Shown here: one piece after another, positions 45,731 to 54,897 of the stretch | How positions within the stretch are numbered: the first letter of the stretch is position 1 | Layout of the letters: the number at the start of each line of letters is the position of its first letter | Source: Gammaproteobacteria bacterium | Lineage (GTDB): Bacteria > Pseudomonadota > Gammaproteobacteria > Pseudomonadales > Azotimanducaceae | Length of the DNA stretch: 64,000 bases | Direction of reading: 5' to 3' | NCBI GenBank assembly: GCA_028821515.1 | Contig: JAPPGA010000026.1 | Span: forward strand, 1-64,000 | The notes under the pieces: generated by a model | What the model was told of the DNA's origin: nothing | What the model saw: only the letters and a program-made list of their open reading frames with translations | Databases searched by the model: none | Position numbers and translations under genes: made by a program

Positions 45731-45952
45731 TCACTCGTCCTCGAGTTTCTCGATTTCGCGATCTAGTGTGTACTTTTCATCGGTGACGATCCGCTCAAGC
45801 GTCTCGACACGTTCTCGCAGGGCGTCCACCTCGTCTTCCAGGGTGTCGGTTCTCGCCGAAGTTGCCGATGCGTTGCGTCGGATCCAAAGCTTGGTCAGGT
45901 GAATCGATCCGAGGATCACCGTGATGAGTATGACGAATACGAAGACGTCCAT
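45731..45952 (-). CDS. Small membrane-anchored coiled-coil protein, PspB/PspC-tail-like (73 aa)
   Basis: One membrane helix (FVFVILITVILGSIHLTKLW) followed by a coiled coil (TDTLEDEVDALRERVETLER) and the ending IVTDEKYTLDREIEKLEDE. The layout resembles PspB, and the ending matches the tail of the PspC encoded next door (FVTSDRYALDRGFAEI). It is the last gene of the pspA-pspB-pspC run and is probably part of the envelope-stress system. Confidence 0.65.
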   Translation of the reverse strand: MDVFVFVILITVILGSIHLTKLWIRRNASATSARTDTLEDEVDALRERVETLERIVTDEKYTLDREIEKLEDE

Positions 45953-45993
45953 CTTGGCTACTGTTCCTTCTCTTGTTCCTTCTCGAAATGACC

Positions 45994-46821
45994 CTATTCG
46001 TCCCGGGGAGACCCTGTGCCTAGTGCCGATCGGCCCTTCGTGGCGGCACCGATCTCCGCGAATCCGCGATCGAGCGCGTATCTGTCGGAGGTTACAAAAG
46101 CCTCCATGCGGCGCAACCTCAGTTCGATCTCGGCAAAGTCCGCCTTCGCCGCTCGCAGACTCTGTCTTGGCGAGAACTTCGGGCCGAATTCCTTCACCGA
46201 GTCATGATCGCGCTTGCTGTCGGCGCGCCGGCGGCCACGACGCGCTTCGCGTCTTCTCTTGTCCGCGCGCCTGCGCAACCTTTCAGCGCGCTTTCGTCCG
46301 TGGGAACCGCCTTTCCACATATTCCTGCGCGCGGCGTCCGCTCGAGCAGACGGACGATAACCCATGACGAAGAAAGCAACCCAGTAGGCGGGGAATACAA
46401 CGCTCGGCAGGAACAGCAGGCCGGTCAGTGCGGCGCAGCGGGCCACCCACGCCTCGATGCCCAGGTACCGTGCCACCCCGGCGCACACGCCAACGATCTT
46501 TCGGTTTTCCCGATCAAGGTAAAGACCACCTGAACGACGCAGGAAGTCCTCGTAGTCGTCGTAGTGGATGCGCCTTGACCGTCGTTCGCGTCGCCCCCCG
46601 GCGCGTTCGGCCTTGCCCGCAGCTTCCGGTTCGCCGTCATCTCTGCCGCCCGACTCTCCCCGGATACGCGCCGCCGCATCGTCGAGCAACCTGGCGGCGC
46701 GACCGGAAACTTCCTCGGTGGCTGCCGAGGCAAGTTCCTCCACTGCACGCTCGAGGTTCCTTGTAGCGTCCTGGATGCTCCGCCTGTTGTTGGGGGAATT
46801 ACCGCTCCCGTTACGGCTCAT
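45994..46821 (-). CDS. pspC: PspC-domain envelope stress protein (275 aa)
   Basis: An inner-membrane partner of PspA/PspB. A long charged N-terminus (about 95 residues) precedes the PspC domain, LYLDRENRKIVGVCAGVARY then LGIEAWVARCAALTGLLFLP and a second hydrophobic segment YWVAFFVMGYRPS. After an Arg/Lys-rich stretch the tail reads ELRLRRMEAFVTSDRYALDR, as in E. coli PspC. The protein is about twice the E. coli length because of the N-terminal and Arg-rich extensions. The start MSRNGSGNSPNN is at 46821. Confidence 0.88.
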   Translation of the reverse strand: MSRNGSGNSPNNRRSIQDATRNLERAVEELASAATEEVSGRAARLLDDAAARIRGESGGRDDGEPEAAGKAERAGGRRERRSRRIHYDDYEDFLRRSGGLYLDRENRKIVGVCAGVARYLGIEAWVARCAALTGLLFLPSVVFPAYWVAFFVMGYRPSARADAARRNMWKGGSHGRKRAERLRRRADKRRREARRGRRRADSKRDHDSVKEFGPKFSPRQSLRAAKADFAEIELRLRRMEAFVTSDRYALDRGFAEIGAATKGRSALGTGSPRDE

Positions 46822-46834
46822 CTGCAGCCTCCCG

Positions 46835-47083
46835 TCACGACGCCGGATCGCGCTTGCGCCAACCCGGCGTTTCGGCATCCAGTATGGCTTCGAGCGTCTC
46901 GATGCGCTCGCCCATCCGGTCCGCCAGGTCGGTCAACCGCTCCAGCTCGGCTCGCTCCTCACCTGATAGTGCGGCCTGCCCGCGTCGCTTGCTCCGGTAG
47001 TGCATGACGAGCCAGATCGGCGCGACGACCACCATGAACAGGATTGCGGGGACAAGGAAGACCGCAACTGCGCCATCACTCAT
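46835..47083 (-). CDS. pspB: PspB (82 aa)
   Basis: A small membrane protein with an N-terminal helix (AVAVFLVPAILFMVVVAPIW), WLVMHYRSKRR at the membrane edge and the PspB helix LSGEERAELERLTDLADRMG then ERIETLEAILDAE. Gene order pspA-pspB-pspC supports the name. Confidence 0.92.
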   Translation of the reverse strand: MSDGAVAVFLVPAILFMVVVAPIWLVMHYRSKRRGQAALSGEERAELERLTDLADRMGERIETLEAILDAETPGWRKRDPAS

Positions 47084-47106
47084 CTTCGCTTCTCCTCAGT
47101 CTGATT

Positions 47107-47787
47107 TCAGCCGTCGTCCCGCGATTGTTCATCGTGCTGAACGCGTTCCTTCAAGCGGCGCAGTTCCTCGTCGACCTGCTCGTCGCCTTCCAGCGAGTCG
47201 ATCTCCGCCGCGAGCGTCTTCTGGCCCACGTCGTAGGACTCGACCTGGCCTTCAAGGTCGTCGATTCTGCTTTCGTACTGTTCGAACCGCAGCATAGCGT
47301 CGTCCACGCTGTGATCTGACAGTTGACGCCGTATGTCGAGCCTGCCCCGGGCCGCCTCGCCGCGCATGACGATGGCGTTCTGGCGGGCCTTGGCGTCCTT
47401 CAACTTCGCCTGCAGCGTCTCCATGTCGCCGTTCAGCTTGGCCAGCGTCTCCTCCAGGGCCCCAGATTCCTTGGCCAGCGCCTCGGCCGCGGCTTCGGCC
47501 CTGGCACGCTCTGCAAGCGCACCCCGGGCGAGGTCGTCGCGATCCTTGCGAATCGCAAGTTCCGCCTTGCGCTCCCACTCGGCGGCGTCCTTTTCGAAAG
47601 ACGCCTGTCGCCGGGCGAGGGTCTTCCGATCCGCGATCGCCCGCGCCGAGGTGGTGCGCACTTCGACCAGCGTCTCCTCCATCTCCTGGATGATCAGTCG
47701 GACCATTTTCTCCGGGTTCTCGGCCTTGTCGAGCAGGGCGTTGAGATTGGAGTTAACGATCTCCGTCGCGCGAGAGAATATGCCCAT
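47107..47787 (-). CDS. pspA: Phage shock protein A (226 aa)
   Basis: A coiled-coil ESCRT-III-like protein that binds the stressed inner membrane and restrains PspF. It begins MGIFSRATEIVNSNLNALLD with the amphipathic helix, then AENPEKMVRLIIQEMEETLV, and is helical to the end. The ribosome binding site (AGGAGG) is strong. Divergent pspF lies 174 bases away. Confidence 0.95.
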   Translation of the reverse strand: MGIFSRATEIVNSNLNALLDKAENPEKMVRLIIQEMEETLVEVRTTSARAIADRKTLARRQASFEKDAAEWERKAELAIRKDRDDLARGALAERARAEAAAEALAKESGALEETLAKLNGDMETLQAKLKDAKARQNAIVMRGEAARGRLDIRRQLSDHSVDDAMLRFEQYESRIDDLEGQVESYDVGQKTLAAEIDSLEGDEQVDEELRRLKERVQHDEQSRDDG

Positions 47788-47830
47788 CAGTGTTGCCTCC
47801 TGCGGTGTGCGTGGCGATTCCTCGGTCTAT

Positions 47831-47851
47831 TGCACTTCAGAATCCGTGCCA
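47831..47851 (-). promoter_or_regulatory. Candidate sigma-54 promoter of pspABC
   Basis: The stretch on the minus strand contains TGGCACG, a perfect -24 box, but the bases at the matching -12 position (CTGA) are poor. Shifted by five bases, GG-N10-GC also fits the spacing with TGCA as -12. One of the two could serve, about 45 bases before the pspA start. The region between pspA and pspF has no other gene. Confidence 0.4.
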
Positions 47852-47961
47852 ACCCGGGAGGTTTACCCAACCCTTTGATTTTATTGTCAAACCGATTTAG
47901 CGGACAGAACTCCACCACAATGATGGTGGCCGATCCCGCTAACTATTGGTTAAATGCGCCC

Positions 47962-48960
47962 ATGCCAGCCGAGCCAGACAGACTGATCGGGGAGTCCGCG
48001 GCCTTCCTCCAGGCACTGGACGATGTTTCTGCCGTGGCCCCGCTCGACAAGCCGGTGCTCATCGTGGGCGAACGCGGCACCGGCAAGGAACTCGTCGCCG
48101 CGCGCCTGCATTACCTGTCGAACCGGTGGGACGCGGAGTTCCTCAAGATGAACTGCGCGGCAATTTCCGACTCGCTGCTCGAAAGCGAGCTTTTCGGTCA
48201 CGAGGCAGGCGCGTTCACGGGTGCGGCGCGCATGCACCAGGGCCGCTTCGAGCGTGCGAACGGCGGCACGCTGTTCCTCGACGAACTCGCGACTACCTCG
48301 GGACTGGTGCAGGAGAAGATCCTGCGGGTCATCGAGTACGGCGAGTTCGAACGCGTCGGCGGAAGCCGGACGCTGCGCGCCGATGTGCGCCTTATCGCCG
48401 CCACCAACGCCGACCTCCCACGGCTGGCCGAGGCTGGCAAGTTCCGCCGCGATCTTCTCGACCGGCTCGCCTTCGACGTCATCACCCTGCCGCCGCTGCG
48501 CGAACGCGGTGACGATATCCTCCTGCTCGCCGAGTACTTCGGCATCAACATGGCCACCGAACTCGGCCGCGAGTACTTTCCCGGCTTCGCCGATGCCGCC
48601 GTGCGCCAACTCGTTTCGTACGACTGGCCGGGCAACCTGCGTGAACTCAAGAACGTCGTCGAACGCGCCGTCTATCGGACTGACGACGACACCAAGGTGA
48701 AGGAGATCGTGCTCGATCCGTTCGACTCTCCCTACCGTCCCCGAAACGAACCGGTTCAGGGCAGCCTCCCTGCCCCGCCGATCCTGCCGTTGGATCTGAA
48801 GCAGGCCGTGCGCGATTTCGAGACCGAACGCGTCGAGGCGGCCATGCACCAGGCCCGGCACAACCAGCGCAAGGCGGCGGAGTTGCTAGGGCTGACTTAC
48901 CACCAGTTCCGGGGCTATCTGAAAAAGCACGGCTTGCAGCCTAGCCAAGAGGCGAACTGA
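47962..48960 (+). CDS. pspF: PspF sigma-54 activator (332 aa)
   Basis: Activates the psp operon from upstream sites. Walker A is GERGTGKELVAARLHYL (36-52), the sigma-54-contacting GAFTGA is at 83-88, Walker B is GGTLFLDELATTSGLV, and the C-terminal Fis-type helix-turn-helix is NQRKAAELLGLTYHQFRGYL. There is no N-terminal sensor domain, as in E. coli PspF, where PspA provides control. The start MPAEPDRLIGES at 47962 aligns with the E. coli protein; ATGs at 47920 and 47923 are less likely. Confidence 0.94.
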   Translation: MPAEPDRLIGESAAFLQALDDVSAVAPLDKPVLIVGERGTGKELVAARLHYLSNRWDAEFLKMNCAAISDSLLESELFGHEAGAFTGAARMHQGRFERANGGTLFLDELATTSGLVQEKILRVIEYGEFERVGGSRTLRADVRLIAATNADLPRLAEAGKFRRDLLDRLAFDVITLPPLRERGDDILLLAEYFGINMATELGREYFPGFADAAVRQLVSYDWPGNLRELKNVVERAVYRTDDDTKVKEIVLDPFDSPYRPRNEPVQGSLPAPPILPLDLKQAVRDFETERVEAAMHQARHNQRKAAELLGLTYHQFRGYLKKHGLQPSQEAN

Positions 48961-49129
48961 CGCCCGCCCTGCCATAGACTTGGCCTCTCGGCGCGGGACC
49001 GATGTGATCCCGTGATCCGCACCATACGATCAGCCAATCTCCCACGCCCAGTCGGGCTTTCCTCCGCTACACGGCCGTCGCCGACGATCCCATACTGGGA
49101 CATCCGCTACCCGACGCTCGGAGACCGAT

Positions 49130-49624
49130 GTGAGATGGCCGCGCAGACTCGTGCCGTCGCCGATACCCCGCCTGGACGGCCAAGTGTCCATCTGGAGTGT
49201 CACCGCGCGGGACGCTCGAACCTTCTTCCGAATCGTCATCCCGCTATGGCTTGTCGCCCTTACGTACATCGGCTATAAGGCGCGGGAGTCGTGGTCGGTG
49301 GACGATGCTGCCGCAGAGCCGGTTTGGCGCAACGCGAGCGACTATGCCCTCGGGGTGTTGACCGAACTTGGCGGCGTCGGCATTGGTGTCGCGATCTTTT
49401 CGGTGCTGATGACGCGCGTGCTGAACACCACGGGAGGACTATTCATGACGCTATACGAAGCCATGGCGAACCGGTTCGTGATTCCGGTCATCGAGAGACA
49501 CGAGGCCAGGGGCTATGCGAAGGGCCGCAAGGAAACCGAGGCCAAATGGCGCGCCTGGAACGACCGGCGCCTCGCCGCCGCGCGCGAGGGGCGCGAGTTC
49601 GACGAGCCGCCACCGGCAAGCTGA
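49130..49624 (+). CDS. Membrane protein of unknown function (164 aa)
   Basis: Two hydrophobic helices (FFRIVIPLWLVALTYIGYKA and YALGVLTELGGVGIGVAIFS) and a hydrophilic, Arg/Glu-rich C-terminus (YAKGRKETEAKWRAWNDRRL). The last part is a cytoplasmic helix similar in style to many small inner-membrane proteins. The start (GTG at 49130) is uncertain; a GTG at 49184 is possible. Confidence 0.6.
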   Translation: MRWPRRLVPSPIPRLDGQVSIWSVTARDARTFFRIVIPLWLVALTYIGYKARESWSVDDAAAEPVWRNASDYALGVLTELGGVGIGVAIFSVLMTRVLNTTGGLFMTLYEAMANRFVIPVIERHEARGYAKGRKETEAKWRAWNDRRLAAAREGREFDEPPPAS

Positions 49625-49645
49625 AGCCGGCGTCGAGACGACGTC

Positions 49646-50344
49646 CTAGCTGCCCCCGCACCACTGCAGTCCGTTCTGGACCACCGTGCGGAAGGCCGGG
49701 TGACTCCAGGACTGGGGGTCGTGCCCGAGTTGCAGGCAGAAGATCCGCGAGTCCCCCTCCATGCGCGTCCACGCGATCGTCCGCATGGAGTTGGGCCGGT
49801 CCGTCGTCAGCAGCACGTCGCAATCGTCCTCGCAGTCGCGGATCAAATACGTCTCGTCTTCGATTTCGAAGTCGGCCAGGCCGGCCGCAAGCGGATGATC
49901 GGTATTGACCTTGACCGGAACCTTCCCGAACCAGACGCCGTTCACCGGTCCCCCGCAGTCCACGTCCTGAACCCACCGTGCTCCCCCGAGTCCCATGATG
50001 GATCCCCAGCGGTCGTCGTATCGCCAATGCAGCATGGAGTGGTGCAGGACGAAAATGGACTGGCCGTTATCGATCAGCCGTTCGACGCAGGCCCTTTCGT
50101 CTTCGTCCGGCCCCTGTTGCGTCATCGTGTAGAAAACGGTGACGTCGAAACCGTCGCGCACCTCGTCGTGGACAGCCTGCGAACCTGCAAAATAGCGACG
50201 GTCGTCTAGACCTACGGGCGTGAGCCAATCCCTGATATTGAATACGTAGGCGTTGACGCCGTCCAGGCTCGTGAAGAAATCGATGAACTGTATGACGTGG
50301 TGTCTGTGCCCACCGGTGAGCACGGCAACTGAAAGTTCGCTCAT
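49646..50344 (-). CDS. ThuA-domain protein (232 aa)
   Basis: A glutamine-amidotransferase-like fold used in sugar metabolism. Features include VAVLTGGHRHHVIQFIDFF, VTVFYTMTQQGPDEDERACV, SIFVLHHSMLHWR and KVNTDHPLAAGLADFEIEDE. Family members are found with trehalose and other sugar oxidation genes. It is divergent from the beta-helix gene, suggesting a shared control region (50345-50461). Confidence 0.85.
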   Translation of the reverse strand: MSELSVAVLTGGHRHHVIQFIDFFTSLDGVNAYVFNIRDWLTPVGLDDRRYFAGSQAVHDEVRDGFDVTVFYTMTQQGPDEDERACVERLIDNGQSIFVLHHSMLHWRYDDRWGSIMGLGGARWVQDVDCGGPVNGVWFGKVPVKVNTDHPLAAGLADFEIEDETYLIRDCEDDCDVLLTTDRPNSMRTIAWTRMEGDSRIFCLQLGHDPQSWSHPAFRTVVQNGLQWCGGS

Positions 50345-50461
50345 GTGTTATCCCCTCCCTAATCCGCGTTCGAGTATAGGTCGGAGAGCGCATCGATTCG
50401 ACGCGGGGCGTTGAACCACCGCTGGCCATTGGCGATGATTGAGACGTTGGAGGAGGACCAA

Positions 50462-52759
50462 ATGAACGCGCAAGCAGGACAAAACGCCGATTTCTATGTC
50501 GCCACGGACGGCGACGATGCCTGGACCGGCACATTGGAGAGCCCGAATGCAGACGGGACGGACGGTCCGTTCGCGACGCTCGCGAGAGCGCGCGACGCCG
50601 TGCGGATACTGAAGCAGGGCGGAAAGAACGAGGACATTGACGTCCGGATTCGAGGCGGCAGGTACTACCTGGCGGAGACCGTAGTGCTTGGGCTGGAAGA
50701 CTCGGCGGGATCAGGCCAGACCATCACCTATGCCGCCTACCCAGGCGAAGAACCGATCTTCTCCTCGGGCGTGCGGATAGAGGGCTGGCGTGAGTTGGAA
50801 CGGGATATTCCCGAGGGCCTCTCCCACATGTCACGGCCTCACGTCTGGGTCGCCGACGTACCGGCGGACCTCGGGACCTTCCGCACCCTCTACGATGGCG
50901 ACCGGCGCCTTCAACGCGCGCAGACCGACGGGTTCAACCCGACCACAGTGCGCCTGCGGCGCACCGAGCCGCCCCCGGGGGAGTTCAAGCTCGGTCAGGG
51001 CGACATGACCGATTACGAGGGGGCCCTCGATCCCCTTCGGTACGTCGGCTTTCCCGACGGCGCCATGCGGAACTGGGACAACCTGGAAGACGTGGAACTC
51101 ATCATCCGCTTCGGTTACGCCATGGCGATCCTGCCGCTCGCACTCGTCGACGAGGAGTGGCACCTGGCCAAGACGGCAGCCCAGAGCGGCTACGTGCTGA
51201 AAGCCATGGGCGGCGGCATCGACCGCGGCGAGACGATCGCCGCGATCGAGAACGTGCCCGAGGGCCTGACCCACGCGGGAGAGTGGGTCCTGAACTCAAA
51301 GGAAGGGAAACTCTACCTCTGGCCCCTGGACGAAGCGCCCGGCGACGAGATCTTCGCGCCGTCCCTGATGGAACTGGTGCGCGTGGAGGGCAACGTCGAT
51401 GTCGATGGTCCGACGGACACGCCCGCCCGGGGCATCGTGTTCGACGGCCTCGCCTTCACCCAGGGCGACCGGTACGTCGTCTCGGATGACTACATGTCGA
51501 TCCAGCACGACTGGGCAATGATCGACCAGGGCCACGGCCTGCTCCGCCTGCGGGGCGCGGAGGACTGCCGGATCGAGAACTGCAGGTTCTTCAACAGCGG
51601 GGGCGAAGCCATCCGGCTGGATCTGCACTGCCAGAGAATCGTCGTCACCAGGAACGAACTCAGCCACCTCGGCTGCTCCGGCATCCTATTGCTCGGTTAC
51701 GGCCCCGGCACGAAGGACGTCAACAAGAACAACGTGATCTCGAACAACCATCTCCACCACCTCGGGGAGATCTTCTGGCACTCCCACGGGATCATCGTGC
51801 ACCAGAGTGCGGAGAACCATATCGCGCACAACTCCATTCACAACATGCCCCGCAAGGCGATCTGCCTGTGCGGCGTGCGGCCGCAGTTCTTCATCCCGGA
51901 AGAGGCCTACAACGTCCTCAACATGCGGGAATGCGCGCCCTGCATCCGCTGGCACGAGATCCAGGATCCGGAGGCGGTGCAGCAGGACGCGAGAGACTCG
52001 AAAGTGCGGGGGGTCATCGACTGGCCGCTTGTCACCCAGTACCTGCACACGAGAGACAACGTCGTCGAATACAACGACGTCTCCCGCGCGAACCAGGTCT
52101 TCATAGACGGGGCGTCCATCAACATCTCGGGCGCGGGAGAGAACAACGTCATCCGGCGCAACTACGTCCACCACATCTTCAATCCGCGCATCGCCGGCGC
52201 GATCCGCATCGACGACTTCCAGCGCAAGACCACCATCGCGGAGAACGTCATCTACAAGACCAACTCCTGCGGAATCATCCACAGGCACGAGACGTACGTG
52301 GAGAACAACGTGATCTGCGATGTCTATCCGGGTTGCTACATCTGGATCGGCCAGCGGCCCATCAACGGCTCGAGGATCACGGGGAATGTCATGCTGTCTA
52401 CCGGCGAAATGAAGGAACCGCGGCGGGGATACCGCTACGACGGGATGTTCTACTCGCTCGCCGGCCGCCTGATCCAGGACATGGACATCTGGGAACATCT
52501 CGGTGGAATGGAGAACACGACCATCGACGGCAACGTCTATTTCGTCCAGGGCGTCTCCGAGGAATCGGCCGAGGTCCTGGAAAGACTCCGGTCACTTGGC
52601 TATGCCGAGAACAGCATCTATGCGGACCCCCTGCTCGAGGACTGGGACAACGGGGACTTTCGCCTGACGGCGGATTCACCTGCCGCGAAGATGGGCATCA
52701 AGTCACTCGACGTACGGGAAACGGGCCTTAAGGACGACTTTCCCGACCGGCTCAGATAG
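50462..52759 (+). CDS. Right-handed parallel beta-helix protein (765 aa)
   Basis: Begins ADFYVATDGDDAWTGTLESP with the FATLARARDAVR motif that heads many beta-helix carbohydrate-active proteins. Central repeats are rich in Asn and His (IENCRFFNSGGEAIRLDLHC, ENHIAHNSIHNMP, NNVIRRNYVHHIF, ENVIYKTNSCGII), the hallmark of polysaccharide lyase-like or glycosidase-like solenoids. No signal peptide is seen, so it may be cytosolic. The start has a strong GGAGGAGG ribosome binding site. It heads a four-gene run with an LLM enzyme, a dehydrogenase and a dioxygenase. Confidence 0.85.
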   Translation: MNAQAGQNADFYVATDGDDAWTGTLESPNADGTDGPFATLARARDAVRILKQGGKNEDIDVRIRGGRYYLAETVVLGLEDSAGSGQTITYAAYPGEEPIFSSGVRIEGWRELERDIPEGLSHMSRPHVWVADVPADLGTFRTLYDGDRRLQRAQTDGFNPTTVRLRRTEPPPGEFKLGQGDMTDYEGALDPLRYVGFPDGAMRNWDNLEDVELIIRFGYAMAILPLALVDEEWHLAKTAAQSGYVLKAMGGGIDRGETIAAIENVPEGLTHAGEWVLNSKEGKLYLWPLDEAPGDEIFAPSLMELVRVEGNVDVDGPTDTPARGIVFDGLAFTQGDRYVVSDDYMSIQHDWAMIDQGHGLLRLRGAEDCRIENCRFFNSGGEAIRLDLHCQRIVVTRNELSHLGCSGILLLGYGPGTKDVNKNNVISNNHLHHLGEIFWHSHGIIVHQSAENHIAHNSIHNMPRKAICLCGVRPQFFIPEEAYNVLNMRECAPCIRWHEIQDPEAVQQDARDSKVRGVIDWPLVTQYLHTRDNVVEYNDVSRANQVFIDGASINISGAGENNVIRRNYVHHIFNPRIAGAIRIDDFQRKTTIAENVIYKTNSCGIIHRHETYVENNVICDVYPGCYIWIGQRPINGSRITGNVMLSTGEMKEPRRGYRYDGMFYSLAGRLIQDMDIWEHLGGMENTTIDGNVYFVQGVSEESAEVLERLRSLGYAENSIYADPLLEDWDNGDFRLTADSPAAKMGIKSLDVRETGLKDDFPDRLR

Positions 52760-52788
52760 CCGGCCGGGAAGCCGACGAACCTAAAGCG

Positions 52789-53802
52789 ATGGCAACAACG
52801 GATTCCATTCAGTTCGCCGCCATGGGGCTAGCGACGCCCGGGATCGCCGTTCCCGCGGCCGAGGCAGCGGAGCGCAACGGCTTCGACATCTTCCTGCTGA
52901 CGGACAGCCAGAACCTCCGGGGAGACGTCTATTCGCAGCTCGCGCTATGCGCGAAGGCGACGTCTACCATCATGCTCGGCACGGGCGTGACCAATCCGAT
53001 TACGCGCCATGCCGCGGTTACGGCGACGAGCATCATGAACTTGCAGGCCGAGAGCGACGGCCGGGCCATCCTCGGCATTGGACGGGGCGATAGCGCAGTT
53101 CTGCATATCGGACGAAAGATCGCGTCCCTGAAGGAATATGGGGCCTACGTACGCGACCTGCAGGGGTACCTGTCGGGTGGCGTGGTCGACCAGAACGGCT
53201 TCCCAAGCCGCTTGCGCTGGCTCGACCTCGTCGACGTGGAAAAGGTGCCCGTGGACATGGTGGGATCGGGACCCCGGTCCCTCGCGCTGGCAGGGAGCCT
53301 CGCTGATCGCGTGACGCTCGCCGTCGGCGCCGATCTTGATCGCCTGGCCTGGGGCATCAATACCGTGCGCCGGGCCGCGGAAGCCGCCGGACGCGATGCG
53401 GCCAGCATTCCCATCGGGGCGTACCTCAACGTCGCCGTCGGGACCGACAGGGATCGCGTTCGCGAATCCATCCGGGGCGGCGTCGCGACGTTCGCGCATT
53501 TCAGCGCCGGCGCCGGAACGGACTTTTCCAGTCAACCCGAAATCATGCGCCGCGTCACCTCGCGGCTGCAGACGGAATACGACACCGCGGAACACTCGCA
53601 GGGCGATGCGGCCCACGCGAAAATCGTTGACCAGGATTTCATCGACTGGTTCGCCATCGCTGGAACTGCGAAAGAGGTCATCGAACGTCTCACGCCCATC
53701 GTGAAGCTGGGCTTGAGCCACATCTACTTTGCGGGCGGCCGAGCTCTCAGCACGCAGGAAGCGCTCGCGCAGGAAGTCATGCCGGCCCTGCGCGCGCTGT
53801 AA
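52789..53802 (+). CDS. LLM-class flavin-dependent oxidoreductase (337 aa)
   Basis: TIM-barrel luciferase-like enzyme: DIFLLTDSQNLRGDVYSQLA, IMLGTGVTNPITRHAAVTAT, GRAILGIGRGDSAVLHIGRK and DMVGSGPRSLALAGSLADRV. This resembles the F420-dependent methylene-H4MPT-reductase-like branch, but FMN use is possible. The gene follows the beta-helix gene by 29 bases. Confidence 0.85.
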   Translation: MATTDSIQFAAMGLATPGIAVPAAEAAERNGFDIFLLTDSQNLRGDVYSQLALCAKATSTIMLGTGVTNPITRHAAVTATSIMNLQAESDGRAILGIGRGDSAVLHIGRKIASLKEYGAYVRDLQGYLSGGVVDQNGFPSRLRWLDLVDVEKVPVDMVGSGPRSLALAGSLADRVTLAVGADLDRLAWGINTVRRAAEAAGRDAASIPIGAYLNVAVGTDRDRVRESIRGGVATFAHFSAGAGTDFSSQPEIMRRVTSRLQTEYDTAEHSQGDAAHAKIVDQDFIDWFAIAGTAKEVIERLTPIVKLGLSHIYFAGGRALSTQEALAQEVMPALRAL

Positions 53803-53876
53803 GTCTGCGCGCCCTGCCGAGGGTCACCGGTCCTTGGCCTTTTTGATTTAGTATCGGAGACCACGGGAGGGGCGAC

Positions 53877-54890
53877 ATGACGGACAAATTCAAGCTGGCG
53901 ATCATCGGCTGTGGCGGCCACGCGAGGGGCACCCTGGCGCCCCTCTGGGCAGACATCCCGGAAATCGAGCCGGTGGCGGCCTGTGACGCCCACGCGGAGT
54001 CGCTCGCCAACTTTGCCGAGCTCTTTGGGATCGAGAACACCTACTCCGACGCCCGCAAAATGCTGGCAGAACAGCAGCCTGACATCCTGATCGTCGGATC
54101 GTGGCCCGCCTCCCACATGGAAAACGTGCTGGACGGCGTGAACGGCGGTGTCCGCGCCATCTTCTGCGAGAAGCCGATAGCTCTGAATGCCGGCGAAGCC
54201 GAGCGGATGTTTGAGGCGGCCAAGTCCGCCGGCGTGATCCTAGTGGAAGGATTCATGCACCTCTACCACCCGCAGACGCACGCGGTGAAAGAGCGCCTGG
54301 ACAACGGCGCAGTCGGTGAACTCCGTTGCATCCGCGCGAGCTTTTCGTCCGGATCCTCGAACCCGACCAACTGGCGCCGGCGCGGCGAACTCGGCGGCGG
54401 GGCCGCCATGGACCTGGGCTGCTATTGCCTCAGCAGCATCCGATACCTGGTCGGTGCCGATCCCCTGTGGGTGTCGGCCAACGGGAACTTCGACGCCGAT
54501 GCCGAGATCTGGCACACCCTGCTGGGCACGCTCCATTTCGAGAACGGGGTGATCGGGCAGTTCGACACCAGTTTCGGGTGGCCCCGCCGGGGCTCCTGCG
54601 AGGTGGTCGGCACCGAGGGCACCATCTGGGTTCCGAGAACGGCCTGGTCATGGCCGAGGGACGAGTCGTCGACGTTCACGTGGGCGAACGCCGATTATCG
54701 CGATCCCCGGGAGGAGACGGTCGAAGTGGCGGGACTGAATCCCTACCGCGCGGAACTCCTCGATCTGGTCAACGCGTTGTCGACCGGCAAGCCTACGCTT
54801 CTGCCTGACGAACTCTCGGTGGGAACGATGCGCCTCATCGATGCAGTCCACGAATCCGCGCGTACGGGCCAGCGGGTAAAGATAGGGTAG
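53877..54890 (+). CDS. Gfo/Idh/MocA-family dehydrogenase (337 aa)
   Basis: NAD(P)-dependent sugar or inositol-type dehydrogenase. The Rossmann motif is LAIIGCGGHARGTLAPLW, the signature Glu-Lys-Pro is in FCEKPIALNAGEAERMF, and the substrate-binding domain has GGGAAMDLGCYCLSSIRYLV. A strong GGGAGGGG ribosome binding site precedes the ATG. It is likely to oxidise a sugar derivative released by the neighbouring beta-helix protein; this is inference from position. Confidence 0.9.
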   Translation: MTDKFKLAIIGCGGHARGTLAPLWADIPEIEPVAACDAHAESLANFAELFGIENTYSDARKMLAEQQPDILIVGSWPASHMENVLDGVNGGVRAIFCEKPIALNAGEAERMFEAAKSAGVILVEGFMHLYHPQTHAVKERLDNGAVGELRCIRASFSSGSSNPTNWRRRGELGGGAAMDLGCYCLSSIRYLVGADPLWVSANGNFDADAEIWHTLLGTLHFENGVIGQFDTSFGWPRRGSCEVVGTEGTIWVPRTAWSWPRDESSTFTWANADYRDPREETVEVAGLNPYRAELLDLVNALSTGKPTLLPDELSVGTMRLIDAVHESARTGQRVKIG

Positions 54891-54897
54891 CGACTGC

